NCBI RefSeq assembly: GCF_002007645.1
Contig: NZ_CP019791.1
Coordinates: forward strand, 3,836,593 to 3,900,592
DNA: 64,000 nucleotides
Source of the DNA: Anaerohalosphaera lusitana
GTDB taxonomy: Bacteria; Planctomycetota; Phycisphaerae; Sedimentisphaerales; Anaerohalosphaeraceae
Direction of reading: 5' to 3'
The notes below the pieces were generated by a model, which did no database searches, was not told the origin of the DNA, and saw nothing but the letters and a program-made list of their open reading frames with translations. Positions 29,460 to 39,000 of the stretch are shown in pieces; position 1 is the stretch's first letter; each line of letters starts with the position of its first letter. A program made the translations under genes and the position numbers.

Positions 29460-29566
29460 GTGTTTTATTCCCGCTTTAATTCCAGTGTTTTCCGCCAAAC
29501 AACTTTACAACAAAACACGATCATTGACTCAGGTCACTACTCTATGCCGCTACCAGTCTGCAGGCA

Positions 29567-30112
29567 CTATTCATTCCGTCCGGTTGCTAAATTGTTTTGG
29601 ATGCATCGATACAAGAGATTATGTATCCGTGCTAATGTATGGTAGATACCTGTTTTCGATCGCCCCAATACTTCAGCGATCTTGCTCATGGGGTAGCCCT
29701 GGTAGTATTTTAGGCTCAGTATTTCCTGGTCGCGACCATCCAGTTTCTTGCGGCACTTTTTCAGGACTGCCAACCGCTCTGCCAAACGCTCTTCTTCTTC
29801 CATTTCGCTCATCTCTAATTCAGCAATGCGAGTGTACAGGTCAGGATTCAAAAGAGGACGTGACTTGCTGTTTTTCCGCAAGAAATTCAGGGCCTTGTTC
29901 CTTGCGATAGTGATGCCCCAAGCAGTGAAATTCGACCCTCTTTCGAACCTGGAAAAGTTTTCCAGCATTGCTGCTGCGGTATCCTGCAAAAGGTCCTGAG
30001 CATCGCTTTCATTGTGAACCATCGCGAAAAGGAAGCTCAAGATGCGGGTCTGAGACTGTCCGTAGAGCTCAAAAAACTCTCTATTCCTATTATTTTGCGA
30101 GCTTTCACTCAT
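29567..30112 (-). CDS. ECF-type RNA polymerase sigma factor
   Basis: 181 residues. Region 2 is residues ~12-80 (FFELYGQSQTRILSFLFAMV, ESDAQDLLQDTAAAMLENFS, FTAWGITIARNKALNFLRKN). Region 4 is ~115-170 (LDGRDQEILSLKYYQGYPMS, KIAEVLGRSKTGIYHTLARI). It resembles the Rhodopirellula/Verrucomicrobium sigma-70 subgroup. It heads the pseudopilin-FecR cluster. A sequence upstream of it recurs upstream of the 987-residue LamG gene, suggesting both belong to its own regulon. Confidence 0.93.
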   Translation of the reverse strand: MSESSQNNRNREFFELYGQSQTRILSFLFAMVHNESDAQDLLQDTAAAMLENFSRFERGSNFTAWGITIARNKALNFLRKNSKSRPLLNPDLYTRIAELEMSEMEEEERLAERLAVLKKCRKKLDGRDQEILSLKYYQGYPMSKIAEVLGRSKTGIYHTLARIHNLLYRCIQNNLATGRNE

Positions 30113-30190
30113 GTCTCTAAGCCTTATCGCTCATGTTTACACATTTTTGGCTTGTCTTTTCGTGCTTAACACTATGTTAACAATTTGCCA

Positions 30191-30262
30191 CCCTTTTTTT
30201 GATGAGTAAAATTGAAAAATTACTAACATACTTGTTTGCAGATGACATATTTGCATAGATGA
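30191..30262 (-). promoter_or_regulatory. Leader/promoter region of the sigma gene, shared with the LamG gene
   Basis: The stretch TTTTGATGAgtAAAATTGAA followed by TTGTTTGCA and GATGACAT recurs with few changes at 33701-33765. The sequence ATGTCTCTAA also recurs (30111-30120 and 33671-33680). On the minus strand the conserved core reads TTCAATTTTnnTCATCAAAA. The rest of 30113-30420 shows no convincing gene. Confidence 0.5.
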
Positions 30263-30420
30263 GGCCTCTACGAGCAAAAAAACAGCCGCCTCGCCCCAAC
30301 ATATCCCATATGCAAACAGATTCGTCTTTCCAGGGCCAGTTACTGCAAAACAACCATCCTGAAACAACCATTTACTGGAATTTTTCGCCAATCCTGACCA
30401 TGGCTAAATTCGGTTAAGCC

Positions 30421-30466
30421 AAAAAAAATATGGCCCCAGCACAGTGCCAGAGCCATATTTTGTTAA
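30421..30466 (-). terminator. Rho-independent terminator of the 987-residue LamG gene
   Basis: AAAATATGGC (30425-30434) pairs with GCCATATTTT (30452-30461). On the minus strand the stem is followed by a run of T, about 20 nt after the stop codon. Confidence 0.85.
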
Positions 30467-30484
30467 CATCTTTAAAGTCGCTGA

Positions 30485-33448
30485 TTACAGATTACTCGCA
30501 TCCAGCAGCCAGTCCTGAGCCAAGTAGACGAAATCCAAGAAGTCGACGACACAATCGTCATTGATGTCCTCGTCAAGTATTTTGTACTCGTTGAGGCAGA
30601 GCTTCGTGGTGACATCGTCTTTGATCAGGAAGAAGTCGCTAAACTCTTCGGTGGCACCGGAGGCATCGCCGCGGTAGAACCTGATCTGATATACTGCGGT
30701 GGCAGCACCATTTGGGATATCCCACACGTACTTGTGCCACTGACCATCGTGTGAGCTCATATCGAACCAGTCTCTGTAGATTCCGTCGTCATTTCGGCTG
30801 TCGATACGAATGTCGGCAGAACCGCTCGTGCTTTCCTGATAGACCCAGTAGCCGAACTTGTCAAACTCGCTGAAGTCAACATCCTGCGGAAGTCCTATTG
30901 TAATGCCGTGAGCCCAGCCACCTTCTGAATCATCGTATGACCAGACCATTGTACGATTACCTGGATCGTGATTTTCATCAGCCGGAGTGGGGCTGAAATT
31001 GAGTTCCACACTACCAACGGCCCAAGTCGTACCGTCGCCTTCCCAGGGTGCTACGTAGTCGGTCAGCTGCGGTTCCTGATCAGGGAAGTTAGGATCAGCC
31101 CAGTTTTCGTGATCCAGATATGCATACTCAGATGGCGGGAACTGTTTGGTGTCAGTGAGCCACTCCGTTGCTAGTTGTTCGAGATCGTACATATCAACTC
31201 GGAGATCGTCTGTGAGATCAGTCTTCAGGTCACGAGTCGTGAAACGCCATACGTCACTCTGCCACAGCGGATTGCCCGACCCGTCTGATTCCACAACATA
31301 CCAGTAGTACGTCGTGTCGAGATCCAGGTTGAAACCAAAACTTGCCTCAGGTGAAGTCAAGCCGGCAATAACCGATGGATCCGTCAGCGGATAGTTCGGA
31401 TCGTAGTCAGGAGCATCCAGATCCGGTGCCGTCGTGCTGTAGTAAACATCGAACAGCTCGGACCCCTCGCCAGCATACCAGCTCAGATCAGTGTCGAACG
31501 GCACACCAGTGGCGTTGTCCGCGGGAGAAGGATAAACCGGCGCGTCGACGAGATCTTCATGCGGCAGAGCATAATTGTAAAGCTTAACGTTATCCAGGTA
31601 TCCTCCAAATGGAACCAGGCCATCTCCTCTCAAGGCACCAATAGTAATCGGCTCTCCGGTTCCTGTACCAAGTGAGAAGTCAGAAGTGCCGGCCCAAAGG
31701 CCATTGATGTAGAATCTTACATTTGATCCGTCGAATGCAATTGCAACTTTGTTCCACTCATTGGCTGTTACCTGTTTAGTGCTTGTTCTCGTAATATCCC
31801 ACGTACCTCTCCTCGCAATACTTACAGTACCATCTGCGTTGACAGTAGTATGGAACATCATGCCGTCTACAGACCATCCGGTCCGCTTGGACAAAAGACC
31901 CCCGCGAGTGACGCCGTCCCACTTGACCCAGGCATGTATCGTGAACTCGCCTGTCTCTGCGGTGGGATCCCACGTGCCTGCTGTCGATGCTTGATCTGAT
32001 GTGAAAATTCCAACAGCGCCTGTGGCATTGCCGTCGGCATCTGTCACGAATGTTGGTGCAGTCGTACCGACCTTAGTCGCATCATGCCCATAACCCGAAA
32101 CATCCAGGTAAGTGTTGTTGCTGAAGTCACTCTGATCCATCGTCCAGTGTGCCTTGAGTGTTTTGAGGATCAGATTAGCGGGCTCAGAGGCCTCACTGCC
32201 TGCACTGTTCGTCAAAACACAACGGTACATCGCTTCATCAGCGGCTGTTACGCCGGCAATCGTCAGCTCAGACGTATTCGGTGTGCTTGCTTCATCCAGC
32301 GTGACAGTCCCGGGTGCTGTGGTCCAGCTAGCACCGCCATCGGTGGATTTTTCCCATACATTTGAAGTAATCGCAGACTCGGAAACAAATTCAACTGTAA
32401 AGACCGCATCCTCACCTGCGAACAGCGCTTCACCGGTCGGGGTAGCATCGTCAATTGCAGGTAAAGCGGGAATAGTCGTAAAGCTCCACGCATCACCTAA
32501 AAAAGGCTCTGTGACGCCAGGCTCATATGAGTCAACTATCCAGTAATAAGTTGTGCCGTTTGCCATTGGACTCGGACTGGGTGAAATGGTCGTGATATCT
32601 TCAACACCATTGGTCAGTTCAGTCAGCCCATAGTTCGCCAGACTGTAGTTCGGCTCATTCGTGCCGAAATAAACCCTGCAACCATCCTGAGTGTAAGCTT
32701 CCGGAGCCGTCCAGCTAAGATCTGTGTCAATAGCTACATCTTCAGCTCCATCAGCCGGCGTTGGTTGACTTGCTGCGGGATTGGCTGAGTTGATATACAA
32801 ATTATCAAACTCTACGCCGAAACCGTTAACGGCCACCTTATGGCTGGTTACAGCCGGCACGTCGGAGATGTTTGCGGTAGCGATTGCATAATTACTCGGA
32901 TCGGCAACGTTGACAACTTCGAGAGTGACCTCCGAACCTGTATCGGTGACCGTAATGTTCCAATCGCCTGCTACGCCATAAGTCAGGTTACTAGTGTCTT
33001 CCTGAAGGCTGCTTACTCCGGCCCAAGCCGCTCCGTCTGCTGCCTTATACATTATACCTGTATTATACTGGTTGTTCATGAAAGAAAAACGCAATCCGGT
33101 ACCGATAACGCCACCCATATTTGGCCATCCAGCGGTATCGTATTCACCGTTGGATCGTGTCCAGATCACAATACCTTTGCCTGCGGGAATGTATGCAGTA
33201 GTGGTAACCGTCAACGTTCCCTGGGTCGTAGGATCCCAACCTCCAACAGTCGCCATGTAAGGCCTGGCGTCCACCTGGGTCATGGTTAGATATCCGGGGT
33301 ATTCGAGAACTTCAGACCCATCCTTTACCACCGGGATCCACGTACTGGCATCCAACTCGCCGTCCGTGAAATTGTCGGCCACCGGAATGGCCTGAGCAGC
33401 GCCTGCTACGAGCAGACATAACATTAGCATTATTAATTTCTTCATCAT
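30485..33448 (-). CDS. 987-residue secreted LamG/Ig/dockerin surface protein
   Basis: AAGGAG precedes the ATG; MMKKLIMLMLCLLVAGAAQA is the signal peptide. Modules in order: jelly-roll paralogous to the 24854 protein (~20-230), a FN3-like region (PTPADGAEDVAIDTDLSWTA), an Ig-like domain (~335-430: VTAADEAMYRCVLTNSAGSE), LamG (~435-640: FTIHAWVKWDGVTRGGLLSK), a second FN3-like region (PSPADNATGVPFDTDLSWYA), a carbohydrate-binding-like domain (~780-930), and a dockerin repeat (DINDDCVVDFLDFVYLAQDW). No enzyme domain is recognised, so it is probably an adhesive or glycan-binding surface protein. Its own upstream region resembles that of the sigma gene. Confidence 0.88.
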   Translation of the reverse strand: MMKKLIMLMLCLLVAGAAQAIPVADNFTDGELDASTWIPVVKDGSEVLEYPGYLTMTQVDARPYMATVGGWDPTTQGTLTVTTTAYIPAGKGIVIWTRSNGEYDTAGWPNMGGVIGTGLRFSFMNNQYNTGIMYKAADGAAWAGVSSLQEDTSNLTYGVAGDWNITVTDTGSEVTLEVVNVADPSNYAIATANISDVPAVTSHKVAVNGFGVEFDNLYINSANPAASQPTPADGAEDVAIDTDLSWTAPEAYTQDGCRVYFGTNEPNYSLANYGLTELTNGVEDITTISPSPSPMANGTTYYWIVDSYEPGVTEPFLGDAWSFTTIPALPAIDDATPTGEALFAGEDAVFTVEFVSESAITSNVWEKSTDGGASWTTAPGTVTLDEASTPNTSELTIAGVTAADEAMYRCVLTNSAGSEASEPANLILKTLKAHWTMDQSDFSNNTYLDVSGYGHDATKVGTTAPTFVTDADGNATGAVGIFTSDQASTAGTWDPTAETGEFTIHAWVKWDGVTRGGLLSKRTGWSVDGMMFHTTVNADGTVSIARRGTWDITRTSTKQVTANEWNKVAIAFDGSNVRFYINGLWAGTSDFSLGTGTGEPITIGALRGDGLVPFGGYLDNVKLYNYALPHEDLVDAPVYPSPADNATGVPFDTDLSWYAGEGSELFDVYYSTTAPDLDAPDYDPNYPLTDPSVIAGLTSPEASFGFNLDLDTTYYWYVVESDGSGNPLWQSDVWRFTTRDLKTDLTDDLRVDMYDLEQLATEWLTDTKQFPPSEYAYLDHENWADPNFPDQEPQLTDYVAPWEGDGTTWAVGSVELNFSPTPADENHDPGNRTMVWSYDDSEGGWAHGITIGLPQDVDFSEFDKFGYWVYQESTSGSADIRIDSRNDDGIYRDWFDMSSHDGQWHKYVWDIPNGAATAVYQIRFYRGDASGATEEFSDFFLIKDDVTTKLCLNEYKILDEDINDDCVVDFLDFVYLAQDWLLDASNL

Positions 33449-33480
33449 CTTACTCCTTAAAAATACATTTTATTTATTAG

Positions 33481-33555
33481 TCACTCCGAAAACGCCTCTT
33501 CGTCAGGCAATTCCCGCAATATCTGCTTCTGCAGTTTAGAAAAGCCTTGACTCAT
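33481..33555 (-). CDS. Possible 24-residue peptide
   Basis: ATG at 33555 opens a 25-codon frame ending in TGA at 33481, just upstream of the LamG gene: MSQGFSKLQKQILRELPDEE. It reads like the first helices of a regulator and may be a leftover fragment. No clear ribosome-binding site is seen. Confidence 0.2.
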   Translation of the reverse strand: MSQGFSKLQKQILRELPDEEAFSE

Positions 33556-33667
33556 GTTTTCACAAAACTCCGAACCAACACCAAAAGAGGACTGCTTTTT
33601 GGCTTAAGCGACTTCTGAATGCCTGACGCTGCATCTCATGGCAATTAATGGCTATTTAACGCCATTC

Positions 33668-33765
33668 ATCATGTCTCTAATCCGTACAACAAATAACTAT
33701 TCTCTTTTTGATGAAAAAAATTGAAGTTTTTTCTTTTTTGTTCATTTGCAGGTCAGATGACATTA
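33668..33765 (-). promoter_or_regulatory. Second copy of the sigma-gene leader sequence
   Basis: CTCTTTTTGATGAAAAAAAT, then ATTTGCA and AGATGACATTAT match the region upstream of the sigma gene at 30191-30262. Beyond it, ATGTCTCTAA (33671-33680) also matches. The distance between the two parts is about 18 nt here against about 70 nt there. No sigma coding sequence follows. The 33766-33986 stretch shows nothing recognisable. Confidence 0.5.
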
Positions 33766-33986
33766 TCAGTGATGATGTGACAATTACAGTCCCGATGAAC
33801 GTCTAAATTGGTGATTACCCAGTCCATGCACTCCCGGCTTGATATTATCAAAAAACAATGGAACAAGTCAACTGGTGAGAAACTTGCCACCTACTGGCGA
33901 CTGGAATGCTCCCAAAAGCTTATCCAGTTTATGTGATGGTATAATCGACTAATTTGGTATATTGATATGACTAGATTTAGGAGATT

Positions 33987-34130
33987 ATGCTCATGAAGAA
34001 ACGTTTTAGCGGTCCACAGATTGGTGCCAAATTACGGCAGGCAGATGTTTTGATCGGCCAGGGTAAGACGGTGCCGGGGTATGCAAAGAGATCGAGATCC
34101 CGCCACAGATGGCGTCGGCATGAGCCCTGA
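33987..34130 (+). pseudogene. Truncated IS3-family (IS407-like) OrfA
   Basis: With TAGGAG upstream, ATG at 33987 opens 47 codons: MKKRFSGPQIGAKLRQADVL, IGQGKTVPGYAKRS, then unrelated residues to TGA. The first ~37 residues match the HTH start of OrfA proteins such as the intact one at 34338. The remaining OrfA and all of OrfB are missing, replaced by the beta-helix fragment. Confidence 0.75.
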
Positions 34131-34337
34131 CATGGTCAGGCAACTGCGTTAGGTTCAGGAGCCCGCCCTCATTTAATATCCCCCCTCCAGAATCCATAGC
34201 AACGTTGTCCTTAAACAGACAATTTCTCAAAGTAAGCTTGCTTTGGTATACACGTGGCTTGACCCCGAAAAACTGTACCGTTGCTGATTAGAGAGTATCC
34301 GTTATAATTTGTTAGTTTTTATGGAAAGGATGCTCTT

Positions 34338-34616
34338 ATGAAACGCAAGAATCACAGTCCCGAACAGATTGTCAAGATGCTCCGCCAGGCGGATGCTGTA
34401 ATCGGCTCCGGCGGTACGGTCCAGCAGGCCTGCCGTGAGCTGGGCATCAGCGAGGCGACCTACTACAACTGGCGCAAGCAATACGGCCGCATGAAGCTCG
34501 ACCAGGTCAAGCAGCTCAAGGCCCTGCAAAAAGAGAACGCCCAGCTCAAAAAGCTCGTTGCCGACCAGGCACTGGACAACGCCATACTCAAAGAGGCGCT
34601 TTCGGGAAATTACTGA
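34338..34616 (+). CDS. IS407-type OrfA (HTH)
   Basis: 92 residues: KNHSPEQIVKMLRQADAVIG, GTVQQACRELGISEATYYNW form the HTH_Tnp_1 domain. A leucine-zipper-like heptad (KQLKALQKENAQLKKLVADQ) mediates multimerisation. The last codons contain GGGAAAT (34604-34610), a slippery heptamer in the proper phase for a -1 shift into OrfB, giving the OrfAB transposase. Confidence 0.95.
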   Translation: MKRKNHSPEQIVKMLRQADAVIGSGGTVQQACRELGISEATYYNWRKQYGRMKLDQVKQLKALQKENAQLKKLVADQALDNAILKEALSGNY

Positions 34617-35521
34617 GCCCGGCCCGGAGACGCAAAGCGGCCAGGCATGTTCAAAAGAGTCTGGCCGTATCCGAGCGTCGGGCATGCAAGGTGATAGGTC
34701 AGCCGCGAGCCAGCCAGCGGTATAAACCTCAGCAGCAGCCAACGAACACGGCACTGACCAGCAAGATAATCGAGCTGGCAAAGGAACACCAAAGCTACGG
34801 CTACAGGTTTATAACGGCCAAGCTTCGTCAGCATGGCTGGCGTGTAAATCATAAACGAGTTCAACGAATATGGCGAAAGGAAGCATTACAGGTGCCTCAC
34901 AGACGCAAAGGACGAAAAACGAAAGGCAACAGCGACAACAGCTGCAGCGTGCAAAAAGCCGACTACAAGGACCATGTCTGGACGTATGATTTCGTCAGCG
35001 ACCAGAGCGAGGACGGTCGCAGTCTGAAGTTTCTCACGGTGCTCGATGAGTTCACGCGTGAGTCGCTTACGATAGAAGTAGGCAGGTCGATCAAGTCGGG
35101 CGATGTGGTTGAAACGCTGGAATACCTGTTTGCGGTCCGAGGCGTGCCTGGGTTTATACGTAGCGACAACGGGCCGGAATTTGTGGCTAGTGCGATCAAG
35201 AAGAAGCTCGGCAAAAAGAACGTCGAAACGCTTTATATCGAGAAGGGTCAGCCGTGGGAAAATGGCTTCATCGAATCGTTCAACGGCAAGTTCAGAGATG
35301 AGGTGCTCAATCGTGAGCTGTTTTATTCGGTTAAGGAAGCGAAAGTGATTGTCGAACAGTGGCGGATGGAATATAATAACCATCGGCCGCACAGCGGGCT
35401 GGACTACGCGACCCCGGCCGAGTTCGCCGCCACGTGCATTGCTTCCGCTTCGCCTACGGCTCAGCTACAGCAATACACGACAGATGAGAAGGACAACTCT
35501 CTAACAGTAGCTGGTACATAA
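34611..35521 (+). CDS. IS407-type OrfB transposase (DDE integrase domain)
   Basis: The frame is read by -1 shift at 34604-34610. It runs LSPARRRKAARHVQKSLAVS, ERRACKVIGQPRASQRYKPQ; an internal GTG lies at 34691. The rve core has WTYDFVSDQ (first Asp), GFIRSDNGPEF (second Asp) and NGFIESFNGKFRDEVLN (Glu). The C-terminal WRMEYNNHRPHSGLDYATPAEF is typical. All catalytic residues are present, so the element is probably active. Confidence 0.95.
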
Positions 35522-35718
35522 TTCGGGGGCAGGTCACACGCATCCCACCGCCCTGATAATGATCAGGCATGAGACCGACAGCATTGCCGCCTGATATTGT
35601 GAGTCCTTCCAAAACTACCGGCGAATCTATACATCCAGCAGTAACCACGTGGCAACTATTATCATCTCGAGAACCTCCATTGTCATCTAAACTAACCGAC
35701 CCCTTCGAGGTTTAGACA

Positions 35719-35757
35719 TAAAAAAAGCACCGATATCATTGTTTGACACCGGTGCTT
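35719..35757 (-). terminator. Terminator downstream of the tRNA 3' fragment
   Basis: AAGCACCG (35725-35732) pairs with CGGTGCTT (35750-35757); on the minus strand a run of seven T follows. It lies directly after the tRNA-like 3' end, as expected for an original tRNA gene terminator. Confidence 0.85.
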
Positions 35758-35763
35758 GCCGAA

Positions 35764-35790
35764 CGGAGGAGGAGGGATTCGAACCCTTCA
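35764..35790 (-). other. tRNA-Ser-like 3' fragment: probable integration (att) site
   Basis: On the minus strand GGGTTCGAATCCC is a T-arm followed by TCCTCCTCCG, an acceptor 3' strand with the discriminator G typical of tRNA-Ser. The 5' acceptor strand, D-arm and anticodon arm are absent upstream. Pairing already fails at the outer base of the T-stem, so only the last ~25 nt are tRNA. This is the signature left when an element integrates into a tRNA gene and re-creates the intact gene at its other end, which would lie beyond 64000. Confidence 0.75.
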
Positions 35791-35831
35791 GATTCACGGT
35801 AAACAAAGGACTTACAACAATTTTTGGGGTA

Positions 35832-35852
35832 TTAAGTATAGTCTTAAGTATA
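35832..35852 (+). repeat. Direct repeats beside the att site
   Basis: TTAAGTATA occurs at 35832-35840 and 35844-35852, about 45 bp inside the island boundary. Short direct repeats at such a distance can be arm-type integrase or excisionase sites. The rest of 35853-36081 shows no gene. Confidence 0.4.
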
Positions 35853-36081
35853 TGGATAACCCATTGCCCCTACAGAGATTAACAAAGACTGAAAGACGTT
35901 TTTTTTCAAACAAACTGCTTTCTTCAATAAATGCTTTACTTTGCCACCTCTATGTCAATTTAGGGTGGTGCTAAAGTGGAGTTATTTTCGTCGCATACGC
36001 ATTTGGGACGCATACATAAACACTCACTATTTAGAACAAGGGGGCTGCTTACATTGCAGCACCCTTATCATAACAACCTAC

Positions 36082-39000
36082 TTAATCCAGCCGACCAATT
36101 TGAAAATTGTCAATATAGCCTTCAAAATCCCAGCCAGCACCTCTCAATTGAATGCTAATAATAGATGCAGCCTCTGGCCAAGTCTCCTGAATATTAAAAG
36201 CGATCCCCTGCACCCACTCCCCCTGTGGCACATCTAAGCATCTCTGAATGAACGTTGATTCAGTTTTGTCTTGAATAGCACCTCCGTAGTTCAATGCATA
36301 CTTGAGAATCATCTCATTGCCGTCAGAATCCTGTGCCGTCAACTGCACTATCACTGGAAACTCTCCACAATTCCAGCCGCAGCCTGCTCCTACGCTACGG
36401 TAGACTGCATTTGCATCAAAAGCTACATAGGTGCCTGAATTCACAGGAATTGAAGCTTCCTTCAAAACGCCAACACTTCCACCATTACCACCTGCGCCAG
36501 ATCTGTAAAATTTCAATGCACCATCTTCAACTACTACGCTTCCTGGGTAATCATCGTTATTTTGCTCCTGCCACTGCGGGTCAGAAACAAAATCACCATC
36601 ATTAAAGTTGTCGAAAAACAATGTTGGCTCCTTGATTGCCAAGATTCTTCGTGAGCCATACCAAGACCCCAAACTGACTAAATAATTGTCAATATTATCA
36701 TGAGCCATATAATATGAGGGCTTGCTATGTTCATGACGTGAAGCATAGTAATATCTATCTGAGGAGTATTGTTTTACTCCACCTCTTGTGACAAATGCAC
36801 AATCGCCATGTTCGGTAAGCCCTAAACCATCGAACAAAGCCAAAAGATCGCCGCCATCAGCATAAAACTGTTTTAAGTCATTCCAATCTGCAACCCGATA
36901 ATCAGCACCAAACTGTTCACAGACTATTGCATCCCACTCGGCTTGATCATCATAAAGCCCTTCCGTAACGATAAATCCATTTACTGGGGTGGGCTCAATT
37001 TGCTCCAACCAAAACTCAGAGAGCACGATCAGATCCAGAATATCAATGTGCTTATCCCTATTCACATCTGCCCCATCACAGTAAGTAAGCGAGTCGCATG
37101 AATTGAGCCAATTACCTGCAAGCTTAGCAAAATCCTTAAAATTGACACTGCCATCGCCTGTGATATCTGCCACATCCAAAGGTTCAAGAATGTTTAACGT
37201 AATTATCGAACTCCAGTTATTTGTTTCGTCGGACTCTTCTACACTGTCAAAATCATCCCCCTTGATTCTGACGTAATATGTACCTGCTTGCTGAGGTGCA
37301 ACAAAAGTTAGTTTGCCTACGTGATCAGAGCCAGCAGCAAGAGAAGACATCTCTAGTTCAGCAACCGCACTAGTCTCACCCAAACTATTCCAGTCCACCT
37401 GCTGATCAGTTTCTATATATGCAGTCGTATCGAAATAGTATGGGTCGTTAGGTACGGCATTAACTGTACCAGTGTTGGAAATAGTAACAGGAATTTCCAG
37501 ATTCCCCCCAGTTAATTTCTCAGTTGTTGTCAAATCGACTTCAACCACAATATCAACGTAATCAGGTGAGGGGCCGTCAGAAATAATGAGATCGACACTT
37601 TCACCAATGGTCGTAAATGAACCAGAAGCTGGCAGTTGTGAAATTACGAAGCCGACAGGAACAGTTTCGCTATAATCGTGAGAAATGGAACCAAGGGTAA
37701 GCTGTGAATTCGCAAGAATACTCTCTGCTTCTGCCTCAGAACAACCAACTACATCTGGCACAGTAACAGTTACAAGCTCAAAATCAACTACAATCTGATG
37801 ATCAGATTGGACATTCGTAATCGTACATTGATCTTGCCCATCAATTGTAGACTGATGCACGTCATCGATGAACCACTGACTTACCCTATAACCTTCCGAA
37901 GGGACAGCGCTGAAGGTCTGATTCTGACCTTGCTCAACATGTGCATTTCTTGGAGAAACGGTTCCACCAGCAAGTGCTTGGGCAGTCAGCGTATAAATTG
38001 GAACCGTGATCGGCTTATAAGTAACCCGTACTATATGGTCCGAAGTAACATTCTCAAGTGTAAATTCTGCGACTCCCGCATATGCGGACTGAATCACATC
38101 ATCCACATACCATTGATCGACCGTATAGCCTGAATCGGGAAGAGCTGTAAACAATTTGGACTGTTCAGCCTCAACATGCTGGACCTCACTCGGAAGTATG
38201 CTTCCGTTTTCATCAGATTCAGGTACAACATCGTAACTCTCATATAAGTGAAAGTCCAAAGCAAATACATCACGATACACTGCCCCCTCGACAACTTCAA
38301 ACTTCAGCTGATAATCGCCAGCCGCAAGCCCCAGAAACGGAGCAACCTCTTCAACTCCCACATCCTGGGTTTCATAAGCATGAAGTGTTGTAGTTTCATC
38401 ATTATCAATGCGTCTGCTTATGCCATCACCAACAATAGTTATGTATACATTTACAGAAAGATTTTCACCTGTATTATTGTGGACTGTGGCCCCCATATCC
38501 GCTATTTTTGAAAAGGAATTTGGTAGATTTCGCTCATTCTTTCTCCATACCCCATATCCACTGCTGTACTGCGATCCATCAAAATCAAAACAAGCCAATA
38601 CCTCTGTTGGGTCAGTAGCATCACAAGCAAGTATCATGTTCATTGCCTCTGACGAAACAAACATCTCCTCCCATAAGTCGTTATAGGGTAATGGTTGAAT
38701 GGAAACAGTCCTGCTTATCGGACTGGGCTGAGACACGAATCTGAGTGTGAGTATGGGATAAGGTGTGTCATGGACCAACGCTTTAAATTTTTCCCACTTC
38801 ACAAAAACATTTTTATAAACTTCCGGTTTATCATAGGTACCATCAATCGTTTCTATAAAAGAAAACAGTGCACCCGACGGATCATGCACATAAACACCTT
38901 CGTTGGAAATTCCGGTTAAAACAACTGCATGTCCTGCGTTGGCAACTTCGTCCGAAGGAACTATACCCATCACAAGAGGTCCTAGTGGGACAGTCTGATC

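Larger units (their letters stand above)
34255..35536 (+). mobile_element. Complete IS3-family element, IS407 subgroup
   Basis: 1282 bp. The left end TGGCTTGACCCCGAA and the reverse complement of the right end TGACCTGCCCCCGAA match at 12 of 15 positions, and both continue into similar TGTACC and TTAGAGAG blocks. The flanks carry the 4-bp direct repeat CACG (34251-34254 and 35537-35540). TGACCTGCCCC ends and a 4-bp duplication are usual for the IS407 subgroup. The element interrupts a beta-helix gene fragment. Confidence 0.95.
34131..35690 (-). pseudogene. Beta-helix protein fragment split by the IS407-type element
   Basis: On the minus strand 35690-35541 encodes SVSLDDNGGSRDDNSCHVVT, DSPVVLEGLTISGGNA and DHYQGGGMRV. 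After the IS, 34250-34140 encodes YQSKLTLRNCLFKDNVAMDS and GGGILNEGG. Joining across one copy of CACG gives continuous frame. These are polymorphic outer-membrane/beta-helix repeats of secreted proteins. Both ends are lost: a stop lies upstream of SVSL, and the downstream side runs into the old OrfA fragment. Confidence 0.85.

Noticed and set aside
30137-30391. 84-codon minus-strand frame upstream of the sigma gene
   Set aside because: It overlaps the conserved leader sequence; conservation with 33701-33765 is at DNA level and not coding.
35760-35860. Complete tRNA gene
   Set aside because: Only the T-arm and 3' acceptor strand are present; no 5' acceptor strand, D-arm or anticodon arm can be folded.
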